From Komagataeibacter melomenusus (lineage in GTDB: Bacteria; Pseudomonadota; Alphaproteobacteria; Acetobacterales; Acetobacteraceae), in the NCBI RefSeq assembly GCF_013155395.1, contig NZ_JABJWC010000039.1, positions 1-35,321 of the forward strand: a stretch of DNA of 35,321 nt, given 5' to 3'. A program made the position numbers and the translations under genes. This document shows, piece after piece, positions 1 through 9,782 of this stretch. A model generated the notes under the pieces. That model ran no database searches. It was not told the DNA's origin and was given only the letters and a program-made list of their open reading frames with translations. Each line of letters begins with the position of its first letter. The first letter of the stretch is position 1.

Positions 1-221
1 GGAGCAGGGGCTTCAGCAGCCGGGGCGTCGGCGCCCGGGGCCGGGGTTGCAGGTGCGCCAGCGCCATCGGTGGGCGGAGCGGAAACCGCCGGAGCCGTGG
101 CCGCATCGTTCGCGGCCGGGGCGGCATCCTGCGCCAGCGCCGCAAGCGGCGAGGCAGCACACAGCATGGCAGCGAACGCGGCCGAGGCAACAAGAGTGTG
201 TTTACGATGCAGTCTGATCAT
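1..221 (-). CDS. exbB: ExbB-type proton channel subunit, N-terminal part (cut by window edge)
   Basis: Only the first 73 codons are inside the window. They encode a clear signal peptide (start MIRLHRKHTLV, an Ala-rich hydrophobic stretch, then ALAQ) followed by a low-complexity Ala/Pro-rich linker. The channel domain itself lies outside. The call as ExbB rests on position, directly downstream of tonB on the same strand, and on knowledge that many alphaproteobacterial ExbB proteins carry a cleaved signal and a Pro/Ala-rich N-terminal extension. ExbB with ExbD uses proton motive force to energise TonB. The start at 221 has an AGAGGA Shine-Dalgarno about 10 bases upstream. Another secreted Pro/Ala-rich protein is possible, because no diagnostic channel residue is visible. 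Confidence 0.6.
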   Translation of the reverse strand, partial: MIRLHRKHTLVASAAFAAMLCAASPLAALAQDAAPAANDAATAPAVSAPPTDGAGAPATPAPGADAPAAEAPA

Positions 222-261
222 TTAACCAAAATCCTCTGGAGCAGGATGTTTTTTTCGCGAT

Positions 262-289
262 GCGGCGGGGTGCTGCCGGCCCCCGCCGC
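262..289 (-). other. GC-rich hairpin between tonB and exbB
   Basis: A perfect 9-bp inverted repeat (GCGGCGGGG at 262-270, CCCCGCCGC at 281-289) with a 10-base loop lies in the 88-base gap between tonB and exbB. On the transcribed minus strand it is followed by GCATCGCG and a run of A, not T. It is therefore not a standard intrinsic terminator, and an mRNA-stabilising or processing hairpin is more likely. Confidence 0.5.
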
Positions 290-309
290 GCCTGACCTAA
301 CACTCAGGC

Positions 310-879
310 TCAGTCGTTCAGACTGAACGTGATCGTATAGAGATGGTGGAACTCCTTGACGGGCACACCATTTTTGACTGCCGGCGCATAACGCGAACGG
401 CGAACCGCCTTCAGGGCTGCGTCGGCAAATGCCTGGCCACCTTTAACGCTGACCACCTGGCAGTTGCTGGTCACGCCGGTCGGCTCCACGTCACAGGCCA
501 CGGACACGACGCCCTCACGGCCTTCTTCCGACATGTCCTCCGGATATTCCGGCACGACATGGTTCAGCGGCGACGTGCCTGCCGAGTGATCGGGCACGGG
601 CGGCGCGTTGGAGACGGGCGCATCAGCCGGTGGCGTCGCCCTTGCGGGCGGCATGGCCTTGGGCGGCTTCTCGTGGGTTACCTTCATCGGCGGCGGCGGC
701 GGCGGTGGCTCCTTGATCATATGCACCTCGACCGGGGGCTTGGGCGGCTCCTGGGGCGCATCTGGCGGCGAGCTGAGCCCGAACAGAAGCGCGAGCACCA
801 GCAGCCCCTCGAATGCCAGGACGAGGGCAAAAACGATTACCTTTTGTAGTGTGTTATCACTCTGTTCCGCATACGTCAT
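310..879 (-). CDS. tonB: TonB family energy transducer
   Basis: The 189-residue protein has the TonB layout: a short cytoplasmic N-terminus, one membrane segment (about residues 14-36), a Pro-rich periplasmic spacer with a run of prolines and Lys/Glu-Pro repeats (about 40-100), and a C-terminal TonB domain (about 108-189) with YPEDMSEEGREG and a terminal YTITFSLND. It carries energy from ExbBD to TonB-dependent outer-membrane receptors for iron chelates, cobalamin and similar substrates. I chose the ATG at 879 because GAGG lies 7 bases upstream. The ATG at 885 is only one base from that GAGG. exbB follows on the same strand after a hairpin, so the two are probably cotranscribed. No convincing Fur box was found upstream. 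Confidence 0.9.
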   Translation of the reverse strand: MTYAEQSDNTLQKVIVFALVLAFEGLLVLALLFGLSSPPDAPQEPPKPPVEVHMIKEPPPPPPPMKVTHEKPPKAMPPARATPPADAPVSNAPPVPDHSAGTSPLNHVVPEYPEDMSEEGREGVVSVACDVEPTGVTSNCQVVSVKGGQAFADAALKAVRRSRYAPAVKNGVPVKEFHHLYTITFSLND

Positions 880-1505
880 ACCCATACCTCACTCAGAACG
901 GCATAGTTTTTAGGAAGGATTATTACAGAATTTGTTCTGGATGTTCTGATTTCACCAATTTGACTACGGGAGTATGACCAGATTTCTACGAAACGACTGA
1001 TGCGATCCGCCTTGTTCTCCCCGGCTTGACCCTGAAGCACGATAATCCTCTTTCCCGGCGGAACGGAAAAGCATGACAGTCGTAGCCTCCGGCAGTCCAT
1101 ACGCCAATGCACGGACACTGGATGCATCCTGCCCTGACAAGCCAAGCCATTCATTCATCACGTTTTATCCATAAACATTATTAACATCTCGAAATCAACC
1201 CTGATCTTATATGAAATATCTTTATGTGAACCTGCCGCCGGTCAGGCCACCTCTCCATGGCAGAAGACCTTTCATGAAGCTGTGTGCCAGCCACATGGCA
1301 GCCAAACAAAAAACCGTTCCTTCCAGCTTGATCAAAAAAAAAATCCAGTCAAGCAAAGTGTTAAAAAAATGAGAGAAAAATCCATTCACACTCATGCGGG
1401 CCTACCACATCACAGCATATTACATATTCGATATGAATGGGCCGTATCCGCAGTACAGCGCGCAACAGTCTGCCTTCACCACCTTGGTTTCTTTCCAAAA
1501 ACGGT
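880..1505. other. AT-richer non-coding gap between tonB and the scpA-like gene
   Basis: This 626-base stretch has lower GC than its surroundings and no convincing gene. Two short overlapping minus-strand frames (964-1161 and 876-1154) are open, but they have no recognisable domain or good codon pattern. A weak inverted repeat (CAGAA-TTTG-TTCTG at 926-939), followed by another GTTCTG, lies about 50 bases upstream of tonB and could be an operator. The part around 1290-1400 contains A-rich runs. The promoter of tonB must lie here, but I cannot place it with confidence. Confidence 0.4.
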
Positions 1506-2324
1506 TCAGGCCGGGCCATCATGCGCCACGTTGCCAAAACGGGGCAGCGCATCGGGACCGGGCTGGTAGGCCAGCGCCTCGCCCTGCTTGACCATTTCGA
1601 GGCAGGCGGTGAACGTGCTGCTCCACGCTGAACGCCGCAGCCCCGTGCGCCGCGCGCCCTCTGCCCCATGCCGGACGGAATCGGGCAGCATGCGGTCCAG
1701 CGGCACGGGCCTGCGCGCGCGGGCCAGGCAGGCGCGCACCCGTACCCGCGCCTCCTCGACTGAAAACAGGTCAAGCTGCACCGGGGCATAAAAGGGTGTT
1801 TGCTCGGGCATGGCGCCCCAGTTGCCATCAAATACCGCAAGGCAACCCCACAGGAATTCGATCCGGTCTACTTCCCATGCAGCCGATTCGTCCTGCAGGG
1901 CGGCAGGCTGTGCGCCGCCAAAGGCATGGACATCGCGCCCGAGTTGCGCACGCGCCGCCAGCCACCCCGCCAGGTGCCCCGCCTGCTCGGCCGCGATCAG
2001 GCGCGCGCGCAGGTCCTGCGCCTCCTGCGCCGCCTGCTGCTGGCGCGGATCATCAGCGGGCAGCAGAAGCCGCGAGCGCAGCAGCAGCAGGCCCGACGCC
2101 ATGACCACCCACTGCGCCTTCATGCCCAGCGGCAGGGCGGCATGCGCCCGCGCGGCCTCGGCCAGCTGGTCGATCAAGCCCACGATATCAAGCCGGGTCA
2201 GATCGATTTCACGCGCATGGACCAGTTGCACCAGATGCGTCAGGTCACCCTGATACGCCTCCAGCATGATGACCGGCTCAGCGCCGGGCCGGGCGGGGTC
2301 GAACAGGTCGGTCTGGCCGGTCAT
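1506..2324 (-). CDS. ScpA-like segregation and condensation protein
   Basis: The 272-residue product matches the ScpA kleisin N-terminal pattern: YQGDLTHLVQLVHAREIDLTRLDI (about residues 24-47) corresponds to the ScpA 'F.GPLDLLL.LI....IDI.DI' signature. MASGLLLLRSRLLLP (75-89) corresponds to the conserved helix before the linker. ScpA bridges SMC heads with ScpB in chromosome condensation. The remaining protein is Ala/Arg-rich and less diagnostic. It is the last gene of a three-gene minus-strand unit and overlaps the upstream gene by four bases (ATGA), implying translational coupling. No scpB is adjacent. Coupling to a tyrosine recombinase is unlike the usual chromosomal scpAB setting, so this may be a paralogue for an accessory element. 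Confidence 0.72.
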   Translation of the reverse strand: MTGQTDLFDPARPGAEPVIMLEAYQGDLTHLVQLVHAREIDLTRLDIVGLIDQLAEAARAHAALPLGMKAQWVVMASGLLLLRSRLLLPADDPRQQQAAQEAQDLRARLIAAEQAGHLAGWLAARAQLGRDVHAFGGAQPAALQDESAAWEVDRIEFLWGCLAVFDGNWGAMPEQTPFYAPVQLDLFSVEEARVRVRACLARARRPVPLDRMLPDSVRHGAEGARRTGLRRSAWSSTFTACLEMVKQGEALAYQPGPDALPRFGNVAHDGPA

Positions 2325-3025
2325 GTCAGGGGCCGCGCGGTCAGGCGGAAGGTCAGCGCGGGGTAATGCTCCTCCATCCGGCGCACCACGGGCGCAGGCA
2401 TGCCGCCACGGGTAAAGAAGCCATACACCACGGCCCGATGCCCGCGCGGCAGCCGCCTGCCCGCCTTGCGCCCCGGCACCAGTGCCACCTGGGCTGGCGC
2501 TTCCACCACGCCCCAGTTGGCCAGAAGCCAGGCGCGGGCATCGGGGTGGGTCGCGCCAAGGTGCACGATGCGATCGGGCACGGGCACCAGGCGGTTGAAA
2601 TCCAGCGGGCAGGCGCCGTCAGGCCGCAGGGCGAGGCGGGCATGGCGCGCCTCCGCCGCCGCGCGGAACTGGCGGGCCAGGATGCGGCACCCTTCCACCG
2701 ACAGCCCCCCCCGGCCCGATCCGGGCGTATTGGCCCCGATGGCCAACGCGAACATGTCTTCTTCCACCCGCTCCGCATCGAACGGCCACGGAATCAGTCC
2801 CGGCCCGGCGGCTTCGGTGGCAAAGGCCGCCATGCCCGCGTCAGGCCCATGCACCAAAAGGTGCCATGCCTGCCATGGCAGCGGACCTGCGGGCGCGGGC
2901 CAGGCGGATAGTGGCCGCCGCCCCCGGCGCGCGGGCGGGCGACGGGCGGGAGCGGCGGGGCCTTCCTCCTCACGCGATGTCGCGGGCGGCAGGTCGGCCC
3001 AGGGCAGGCGCAGGGTTTCAGTCAT
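2321..3025 (-). CDS. Hypothetical protein with YubB/Api92-like C-terminal domain
   Basis: The 234-residue protein has an Arg/Pro/Ala-rich N-terminal 50 residues, a middle region with NTPGSGRGG, and a C-terminal part with PLDFNRLVPVPDRI, then ANWGV, then VVYGFFTRGGMPAPVVRRM and YPALTFRL. That order (DFN-x-LVP-x-P, NWG, F-x-T, P-P-V, FP-x-L-x-F) resembles the ferredoxin-like C-terminal domain of phage and plasmid proteins of the YubB/Api92 type. I infer this from memory of the motif order, so it is tentative. The start at 3025 lies inside the end of the recombinase gene (8-base overlap) and the stop overlaps the scpA-like start, so all three genes are translationally linked. Longer upstream starts would run through the recombinase and are unlikely. 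Function unknown. Confidence 0.65.
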   Translation of the reverse strand: MTETLRLPWADLPPATSREEEGPAAPARRPPARRGRRPLSAWPAPAGPLPWQAWHLLVHGPDAGMAAFATEAAGPGLIPWPFDAERVEEDMFALAIGANTPGSGRGGLSVEGCRILARQFRAAAEARHARLALRPDGACPLDFNRLVPVPDRIVHLGATHPDARAWLLANWGVVEAPAQVALVPGRKAGRRLPRGHRAVVYGFFTRGGMPAPVVRRMEEHYPALTFRLTARPLT

Positions 3026-3884
3026 GGGCAAGCAGGTCCGCATAGGGGCGCAGGGCGCGCGGATCACGGTAGCGGGTGCGCTGGCCCAAGGCCGTGGCGT
3101 CCATGCCATGGCGCAGGGCCTCGACAATGAAGCCCGCCCGCAGCGCATGGGCGCTGAGCCGGGCCACGGTGGCGGGCGGCACCTCGGCCATTAGCGCCCG
3201 GCGTTGCAGGATGCGGGTCACGGCATAAGGGGTCAGTGCCCGCCCGCCCACGCGCTCGCCCTTGGAGATGGCGCGGAACAGCGGGCCGGTCTGCCGGTGC
3301 GCCACCTGCTGCCAGGCGGTAAAGGCCAGTGCCGGGCACAACATGCGCTCCTGCGCCACAGGCAGCGCGATGGTGGGGGCCTCGTGGCTATCGCGCACCG
3401 TCAGCATCACGGCCTGCGGGGTAAGGCGCACGTCTTCCACCTGCAGCCCCACCAGTTCCGAACGGCGCAGCGCCCCTGCGAAGCCAAACAGCAGCAGGCA
3501 GCGGTCCCGCAGGCCGCGCACGCCATCGGTGCAGCGTTCGGACATGGCGCGCAGCATGGCGGGCGTGACCACGGCGGGGGGCGGTGCGGGGCGGCGGGCC
3601 TGCTCCAGCATCTCGGCCAGTGCCGCGCGGATGAGCGGATGCGCGACATCCCATGCCAGGCCGTTGAAACGATGCATCTTGCCAATGGCGGCAAGGCGGC
3701 GGCGAATGGTGGCGGGGGCAAACGTGCCAAGGCTGCGCAGGTAAGCCGCCACCCCCTCAGGCGCTGCGGGAATGGGGGCAATGGCGTGTTCGGCACACCA
3801 CTGCGTAAAATGCACCCAGTCCGCCCGATAGGCGCGCAGGGTGGCCGTGGCCTCGCGCGTGGGGGTATCCTGTGGCGTGGTCAT
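3018..3884 (-). CDS. Tyrosine-type recombinase/integrase, atypical
   Basis: The 288-residue protein has an N-terminal SAM-like core-binding domain (about 8-95; YRADWVHFTQWC, ATIRRRLAAIGKMHR) and a C-terminal catalytic domain. Visible catalytic residues are R140 in GALRRSEL, H246 and R249 in SAHALRAGF, and Y281 in ALRPYADLL. The His/Trp that normally lies nine residues before the nucleophile is Y272, and no clear beta-hairpin lysine is seen. It may therefore be a slow or specialised enzyme. I chose the ATG at 3884, which has a GGCGGGA sequence just upstream and leaves a 22-base gap after the adenine deaminase stop. A start at 3932 would overlap that gene. It heads the recombinase/YubB-like/scpA-like unit. 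No att site or phage structural gene is nearby. Confidence 0.82.
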   Translation of the reverse strand: MTTPQDTPTREATATLRAYRADWVHFTQWCAEHAIAPIPAAPEGVAAYLRSLGTFAPATIRRRLAAIGKMHRFNGLAWDVAHPLIRAALAEMLEQARRPAPPPAVVTPAMLRAMSERCTDGVRGLRDRCLLLFGFAGALRRSELVGLQVEDVRLTPQAVMLTVRDSHEAPTIALPVAQERMLCPALAFTAWQQVAHRQTGPLFRAISKGERVGGRALTPYAVTRILQRRALMAEVPPATVARLSAHALRAGFIVEALRHGMDATALGQRTRYRDPRALRPYADLLAHD

Positions 3885-3906
3885 GGGCAATTCCCGCCTG
3901 GCCGGA

Positions 3907-5607
3907 TCAGACCAGTTCCATCCGGTTGACATCCACCATGCCGAAATCCGTGATCTTGAGGTGCGGGATCACCGGCAGCGGCAGGAAGGCAAGCTGGAGG
4001 AACGGCTCATCAAGCTGGCAGCCCAGCGCACGGGCGGCGGCGCGCAGCACTTCAAGCTGGTCGCGCACGGTCTCGAACGGCGCATCGCTCATCAGCCCCG
4101 CCACCGGCAGCGGCATGTCGGCCACCACCTTGCCATCGCGCACGACCACAAAGCCGCCGCCGGTCTTTTCCAGATGGTTGACCGCCAGCGCCATGTCGGC
4201 ATCGTTCATGCCGACCACACAGATATTGTGACTGTCATGCCCCACCGACGAGGCCAGCGCCCCGCCAGACAGCCCGAAGCCCTTAACAAAACCCCGGCCG
4301 ATATTGTCATTATGCCCATGCCGCGCCACCACGCAGATGCGCGCGATATCCTGCGCCGGGTCTGGCTGCACGATGCCATCCACGACCGGCAGGTCGGCAT
4401 GCAGGAAGGGGGTGATGATCTGGCCGGGCAGCAGGCCGATGACGGGGCGCTGCGTGCCGCTGCCCTTTATTTCCATGTCTGTAGCACTGACCGGGGCGGG
4501 CAGGCTGATGCTCTCCAGCCCCACGGGGGCAATGACCTCACGGGCGGCGAACAGGGCATCATCCACCAGGCGGCCCGCGCTGATCACATCCGACACGCGG
4601 CATTCGCGCAAATCATCCAGCAGCACGATATCGGCACGCCGACCCGGCGCGATCATGCCGCGATCGCGCAGGCCAAAGGCGTTGGCCGCACTGAGCGAGG
4701 CGCTGCGATAGGCGGCCAGCGGCTCGACGCCCAGCGAGATGGCCAGGCGGATCAGGTAATCCAGATGGCCTTCATGCGCGATTTCAAGCGGATTGCGGTC
4801 GTCGGTGCAGAAGGCGAAGAAGGGGGATGTGACCGGGTTGAGCAGCGGCACCAGTGCACGCAGGTCCTTGCACACCGAACCTTCGCGGATCAGCACCATC
4901 ATGCCCTTGCGCACTTTCTCCAGCGCTTCCTCCGCCGTGGTGGCCTCATGGTCGGTGGTGATGCCGGCACTCAGGTAGCCATTGAGCCTGCGCCCGCGCA
5001 GCAGCGGGGCGTGGCCATCGATATGGCCACCGGCAAAGGCTTCCAGCTTTTCCATGCAGACCGGGTCGCCATTCAGCACGCCGGGGATGTTCATGAACTC
5101 GGCCAGGCCGATCACCTTGGGGTGGTCGCGATAGGCCAGCAGGTCGGCGGCACCCAGCGTGGCGCCCGAGGTTTCAAGGTGGGTGGAGGGCACGCAGCTT
5201 GAAAGGTTGACCCGCAGGTCCATGACCGTGCGCAGGGCAGCTTCGGTAAAGTAGTCCAGCGCCGGGCGGCCGAGCACGTTGGCCATCTCGTGCGGGTCGC
5301 ATATGGCGGTGGTCACGCCATGGGGCAGCACGCAGCGATCGAACTCGAAGGGCGTGATGAGCGAGGATTCGACATGCAGGTGCGTATCGATGAAACCGGG
5401 CACGGCAATGCGGCCATGGCCCTCGATCACGTTCGTGCCCTCGTAGTGGTCGAGCGTGCCGACAATGGTGTCGCCACAGATGGCGATATCGGTTGGCAGC
5501 AGTTCCCCCGTGACCAGATCGAACAGGCGCACATTCCGGATGACGGTATCAGCCACCACGCGCCCGCTACCCTGTGCAATCCGGCTGGAAATCGTGCTTG
5601 CTGCCAT
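3907..5607 (-). CDS. ade: Adenine deaminase
   Basis: The 566-residue protein belongs to the Ade/AdeC amidohydrolase family, which converts adenine to hypoxanthine and ammonia in purine salvage. Visible features are the N-terminal metal-binding HxH (H76, H78 in [12 protein letters not shown]), the GLAEFMN segment, [12 protein letters not shown], and FCTDDRNP with the catalytic Asp region. The C-terminal family domain contains SVGHDSHN and GGGFVV. Length fits the family (about 570-600). The ATG at 5607 is preferred because AGGA lies a few bases upstream. The ATG at 5625 gives a six-residue extension but lacks a ribosome binding site. The gene is transcribed away from thiC, and the recombinase unit follows it closely on the same strand. 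Confidence 0.93.
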   Translation of the reverse strand: MAASTISSRIAQGSGRVVADTVIRNVRLFDLVTGELLPTDIAICGDTIVGTLDHYEGTNVIEGHGRIAVPGFIDTHLHVESSLITPFEFDRCVLPHGVTTAICDPHEMANVLGRPALDYFTEAALRTVMDLRVNLSSCVPSTHLETSGATLGAADLLAYRDHPKVIGLAEFMNIPGVLNGDPVCMEKLEAFAGGHIDGHAPLLRGRRLNGYLSAGITTDHEATTAEEALEKVRKGMMVLIREGSVCKDLRALVPLLNPVTSPFFAFCTDDRNPLEIAHEGHLDYLIRLAISLGVEPLAAYRSASLSAANAFGLRDRGMIAPGRRADIVLLDDLRECRVSDVISAGRLVDDALFAAREVIAPVGLESISLPAPVSATDMEIKGSGTQRPVIGLLPGQIITPFLHADLPVVDGIVQPDPAQDIARICVVARHGHNDNIGRGFVKGFGLSGGALASSVGHDSHNICVVGMNDADMALAVNHLEKTGGGFVVVRDGKVVADMPLPVAGLMSDAPFETVRDQLEVLRAAARALGCQLDEPFLQLAFLPLPVIPHLKITDFGMVDVNRMELV

Positions 5608-5724
5608 TCTGTCCTGCTTCCCCATAAAAATGATGTCTGCCCGCACTCTATCACAACGGCGCGGCTGGCAAATCGGCACACGAATTCTTTTTCAGGCCCG
5701 GCGCGCCCGGCCCTGCCTGCATGA

Positions 5725-5753
5725 TTGACAAGGAGGACGGGATTGATGATCCT
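5725..5753 (+). promoter_or_regulatory. Putative promoter for thiC leader
   Basis: A perfect TTGACA (5725-5730) is followed after 17 bases by GATCCT (5748-5753), a weak match to a -10 box. It lies about 10 bases before the TPP riboswitch aptamer, the expected place for the thiC promoter. The -10 match is poor, so confidence is limited. Confidence 0.35.
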
Positions 5754-5759
5754 GACCGG

Positions 5760-7844
<2,085 letters not shown>

Positions 7845-7904
7845 GATAAAAGCTTCATCAGGAACGCCGCCTTTTTGAAAAAAAGGCGGCACCCAGAAAC
7901 TTCT
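7845..7904. repeat. Repeat element copy A (single-hairpin form) after thiC
   Basis: Directly after the thiC stop is AGATAAAAGCTTCATCAGG, then a hairpin GCCGCC-T-run/A-run-GGCGGC (7866-7890), then ACCCAGAAACTTCTG. The hairpin and the AAACTT end match the other copies in this window (8457, 21587, 24866, 25264), but the second AAGCTT hairpin is reduced to a short remnant. It can serve as a bidirectional terminator between thiC and the convergent gene at 7942-8340. Confidence 0.8.
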
Positions 7905-7941
7905 GTCAGGATTTTATGGAGCGGATGTTTGCAGACAGGGC

Positions 7942-8340
7942 TTAAAGGGAGGCCACTGCCTCCCGCTGCACGGCCACCGCCGCGCCGCCATCCTTGCGGA
8001 TCATGAGGAAACGCCCGGACCAGGACCCTTCAATCCGCCATGTCCCCTCGATTTCGGTACCATCGGCACTCAGCCTGCCTGCGTACAGCACGACATGCCG
8101 CCGGGGGCCACCCTCATAGGTTTTGGTAAAACGCACCTCGCCTGCATGGCGCACGCCGCGCACGGTCGAGACGAAACATTCCGCTCCCGCCTTGCCTGAG
8201 GCGGCACGCTCCGTCACCGTGCCGCCAATGGCGCCAGCAGTTTCAAACAGGGAGGCGGAGAAAAACTCCGGCGGCAACATGCGCGGGTAGCTGAACTGGC
8301 CATCCCACTGCCCTGTCACATTCATCTCGCCTGCATTCAT
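7942..8340 (-). CDS. Hypothetical small beta-rich protein
   Basis: The 132-residue product is not recognised. It has no signal peptide or membrane segment. Alternating short hydrophobic stretches with many Gly and Thr (GQWDGQFSY, GEVRFTKTYEGG, GTEIEGTWRIEGSWSGRFLMIR) suggest a beta-barrel or lipocalin-like fold. The W-x-G repeats resemble small bacterial proteins whose strands read 'G-x-W', but I cannot name a family. GGAGG lies 10 bases before the ATG at 8340. An in-frame ATG at 8325 is the alternative. It is downstream of ilvE on the same strand, separated by repeat copy B, and converges with thiC. Confidence 0.65.
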   Translation of the reverse strand: MNAGEMNVTGQWDGQFSYPRMLPPEFFSASLFETAGAIGGTVTERAASGKAGAECFVSTVRGVRHAGEVRFTKTYEGGPRRHVVLYAGRLSADGTEIEGTWRIEGSWSGRFLMIRKDGGAAVAVQREAVASL

Positions 8341-8456
8341 CGTGCCGTAGCCTCCAGCCCCTTTGCCGCCCGTGGGTCATCTTCAATCAAAAACGGGCCA
8401 CGCCTTATGGCATGACCCGTCCATTCAATGCCAATGCCCGGACCCGGACACCGAAG

Positions 8457-8547
8457 AAAGATAAAAGTTTCCGGGTGCCGCCTTTTTTCAAAAAGGCGGC
8501 GTGTTTCGAAGCTTTTTGAAAAAAGCTTCACCAAAAACTTCTTCTGG
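8457..8547. repeat. Repeat element copy B (full double-hairpin form) after ilvE
   Basis: This is a full copy. It has a left end GATAAAAGTTTCCGGGTG, hairpin 1 GCCGCC-T6-C-A5-GGCGGC (8477-8500), a short spacer, hairpin 2 GAAGCTTTTTGAAAAAAGCTTC (8508-8529), and a right end ACCAAAAACTTCTT. The two ends are imperfect inverted repeats of each other. It starts 3 bases after the ilvE stop on the minus strand and can fold on either strand, with U-runs inside the stems. Confidence 0.9.
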
Positions 8548-8549
8548 TT

Positions 8550-9641
8550 TCAGATCACCTTTTCCACCCAGCCATGGGTGTCGGGCGCCGTGCCGCGCTG
8601 GATGCCGATCAGGGCATTGCGCAGCTTCTCGGTCACCGGGCCGATGCCCGTGCCATCGCCAATCACCGCCTCGCCCTTGTGGCTGCGGAAACGCCCGATG
8701 GGCGAGACCACGGCCGCCGTGCCGCAGGCAAACACTTCCTTCAGGCGGCCCGATGCGGCATCGGCATAAAGCTGGTCGATGGCATAGGGCGCCTCGCGCA
8801 CACTCAGGCCCATCTCACGCGCCAGGGTGAGCAGCGAATCGCGGGTGATGCCGCGCAGGATGGTGCCGGTCAGCGGCGGGGTGGCAACCGAGCCGTCATC
8901 GAATACGAAGAACACGTTCATGCCGCCCATTTCCTCGATCCAGCGGCGCTCGACCGCATCGAGGAACAGCACCTGCGCGCAGCCATGGCCCTTGGCTTCC
9001 TGCTGGGCCAGCAGGCTTGCGGCGTAGTTGCCGCCGCACTTGGCCTCACCCGTGCCGCCGGGGGCGGCGCGACAGAAATCGGACACCCACACGCTCACCG
9101 CTTCCGCCCCGAAATATGCCCCCACGGGCGAGGCAATGACCATGAACAGGTATTCCGACGCGGGCTTGACGCCAAGGAAGGTCTCGCTCGCAATCATGTA
9201 GGGGCGGATATACAGGCTCTCATCAGGCTTGCCCGGCACCCAGGCATGGTCCACGCGCACGAGCTGGCGCACGGCCTCGACAAACACGTCCTCGGGCAGT
9301 TCGGCCATGGCCAGGCGCTCGGCCGATTTGCGAAAGCGCGCGGCATTGGCCTGCGGGCGGAACAGGGTAATGCCCCCTTCCGCCGTGCGGTAGGCTTTCA
9401 TGCCCTCGAAGATTTCCTGCGCGTAGTGCAGCACGGCGGCAGCGGGGTCGAGGGTGAACGGCGCATAAGGCTGCACGCGGGCATCGTGCCACCCCCTGCC
9501 TTCCTGGTAGCGGATCACGACCATGTTGTCCGTAAAGACACGCCCGAAACCGGGATTGGCCAGAATTTCCGCCCGTCGCTCGGGTGAGACCGGCGTTGCG
9601 GTTGGTGAAAGCGTGAAGGGAAGGGAAGTGGCGCTGTCCAT
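8550..9641 (-). CDS. ilvE: Branched-chain amino acid aminotransferase
   Basis: The 363-residue protein is a class II branched-chain aminotransferase (fold type IV PLP enzyme). It interconverts Leu, Ile and Val with their 2-oxo acids, the last step of their synthesis. Family segments are clear: YAQEIFEGMKAYR (73-85), LYIRPYMIASE (143-153), and the PLP-binding lysine K201 in GGTGEAKCGGNYA. MNVFFVF and GTILRGITRDS follow. The start at 9641 (MDSATSLPF) is preferred over the one at 9680 because the protein then has normal length. The ribosome site is weak (AAGAGAAA) in either case. Standalone gene, ending next to repeat copy B. Confidence 0.95.
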   Translation of the reverse strand: MDSATSLPFTLSPTATPVSPERRAEILANPGFGRVFTDNMVVIRYQEGRGWHDARVQPYAPFTLDPAAAVLHYAQEIFEGMKAYRTAEGGITLFRPQANAARFRKSAERLAMAELPEDVFVEAVRQLVRVDHAWVPGKPDESLYIRPYMIASETFLGVKPASEYLFMVIASPVGAYFGAEAVSVWVSDFCRAAPGGTGEAKCGGNYAASLLAQQEAKGHGCAQVLFLDAVERRWIEEMGGMNVFFVFDDGSVATPPLTGTILRGITRDSLLTLAREMGLSVREAPYAIDQLYADAASGRLKEVFACGTAAVVSPIGRFRSHKGEAVIGDGTGIGPVTEKLRNALIGIQRGTAPDTHGWVEKVI

Positions 9642-9782
9642 AGCCGTTATTTCTCTTTCATCATGGCGCTGGCGCGCCATACGGAGCGCGCCCCTGCCCG
9701 CCTCAAGCCGCGGGCAACCACATCAGAAGTTCACCAGAACATTGCCCCGGTCAACCCCGCCCCATGCGCATGACCCCTGCTT

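Noticed and set aside
682-705. GGC-type simple repeat as a functional microsatellite
   Set aside because: It encodes the polyproline spacer of TonB and needs no further explanation.
310-913. Plus-strand open frames opposite tonB
   Set aside because: They are antisense shadows; the minus-strand frame has clear TonB domains and a ribosome site.
876-1161. Two short minus-strand frames upstream of tonB
   Set aside because: No recognisable domain, overlapping frames and weak starts; kept only as part of the described non-coding gap.
3841-5202. Long plus-strand frame opposite adenine deaminase (453 codons)
   Set aside because: His/Gln-rich composition is typical of antisense reading of a high-GC gene; the minus strand encodes the full deaminase.
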